This document shows positions 35,718 to 35,947 of a stretch of 35,947 nucleotides of DNA, piece after piece (positions within the stretch are counted from its first letter, which is position 1; the number at the start of each line of letters is the position of its first letter). The translations under genes were made by a program, and so were the position numbers. The stretch comes from an uncultured Lysobacter sp. Lineage in GTDB: Bacteria; Pseudomonadota; Gammaproteobacteria; Xanthomonadales; Xanthomonadaceae. Under the pieces are notes generated by a model. It was not told where the DNA came from and did not search any database. It was given only the letters and a program-made list of their open reading frames with translations. The DNA is taken from positions 1 to 35,947 of the forward strand of contig CAMLID010000029.1 of the NCBI GenBank assembly GCA_946480055.1. The letters are read 5' to 3'.

Positions 35718-35947
35718 ATGATCATGAACCCGCGCTCCGTGGCCCTGGCCGCTGCGTTGGCACTCGCGCTCTCCGCCTGTGGTGGCGGTGGCAACGAACA
35801 AGCCGGCGGCGCGCCGCCTCCGCCGGAGCTGGGCGTGATCAAGGTGCAGCCGGCGAGCGTGCCGCTGCAGAAGGACCTGGTCGGCCGCCTGGCCTCCTAC
35901 CGCAGCGCCGACGTGCGCGCCCGCGTGCCGGGCGTGCTGCAGCGCCG
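35718..35947 (+). CDS. RND efflux periplasmic adaptor lipoprotein (AcrA/MexA type), N-terminal part
   Basis: 76 codons are visible before the window ends. The product starts MIMNPRSVALAAALALALSAC, a lipoprotein signal with the lipidated Cys at residue 21, followed by a glycine-rich linker. The start of the mature fold, ELGVIKVQPASVPL then DLVGRLASYRSADVRARVPGVLQR, is the standard beginning of MexA/AcrA adaptors. GGAG lies eight bases before the ATG. The pump gene should follow downstream. The 124-bp upstream spacer should hold its promoter; I see no clear operator. Confidence 0.93.
   Translation, partial: MIMNPRSVALAAALALALSACGGGGNEQAGGAPPPPELGVIKVQPASVPLQKDLVGRLASYRSADVRARVPGVLQR

Overview
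The window is high-GC DNA from what is most likely a Lysobacter-type member of the Xanthomonadaceae. This is inferred from the protein families, the gene order and GTAG-type REP repeats; no rRNA or other decisive marker gene is present. Most of the window is well-behaved chromosome, but one accessory island (about 19.5-30.7 kb) has a visibly lower GC content in its later part and signs of repeated recombination.

Region 1 (1-15.4 kb). The end of the ATP synthase operon (atpD, atpC), a GtrA-like membrane protein on the opposite strand, glmU and finally glmS. In many gammaproteobacteria atpC-glmU-glmS are neighbours. Here about 10 kb on the minus strand lies between glmU and glmS: a membrane fusion protein (HlyD type), a 72-residue peptide gene, a MacB-type ABC ATPase, two FtsX/MacB-type permeases, a DUF885 metallopeptidase, an NtrC-family response regulator and its histidine kinase. 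A near-consensus sigma-54 promoter with palindromic upstream sites precedes the first gene. The regulator encoded at the other end of the module therefore probably activates its own export operon.

Region 2 (15.5-19.5 kb). A CPA1-type Na+/H+ antiporter, a secreted serine hydrolase of the beta-lactamase/penicillin-binding fold, and the decayed remains of a phospholipase D-like gene.

Region 3 (19.6-30.8 kb). An RHS polymorphic-toxin island. Two consecutive Sec-exported RHS proteins form the system. The second carries Ig-like domains, the RHS core and an HEXXH metallopeptidase-like tip. A lipoprotein gene with an OmpA-like domain overlaps its stop codon by four bases and is the obvious immunity candidate. 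It is followed by an in-frame scrap of the same toxin tip, an unknown periplasmic protein, and three more paralogous OmpA-like lipoproteins. The last of these is broken exactly where an 824-bp second copy of the RHS core begins. That copy has no start of its own. It ends in a different tip, a CxxC/DH/CxxC nuclease-like domain, and is followed by its own small immunity candidate. The picture is a toxin gene with a stored alternative tip and an array of immunity-like lipoproteins.

Region 4 (30.7-35.9 kb). btuB with a cobalamin riboswitch, a TfoX C-terminal-domain gene coupled to a free methionine-R-sulfoxide reductase, a TMEM175-like membrane protein overlapping bioD, and the start of an RND efflux adaptor lipoprotein. 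REPIN-type and other palindromic intergenic repeats occur at 0.8, 1.4, 3.5 and 33.0 kb.
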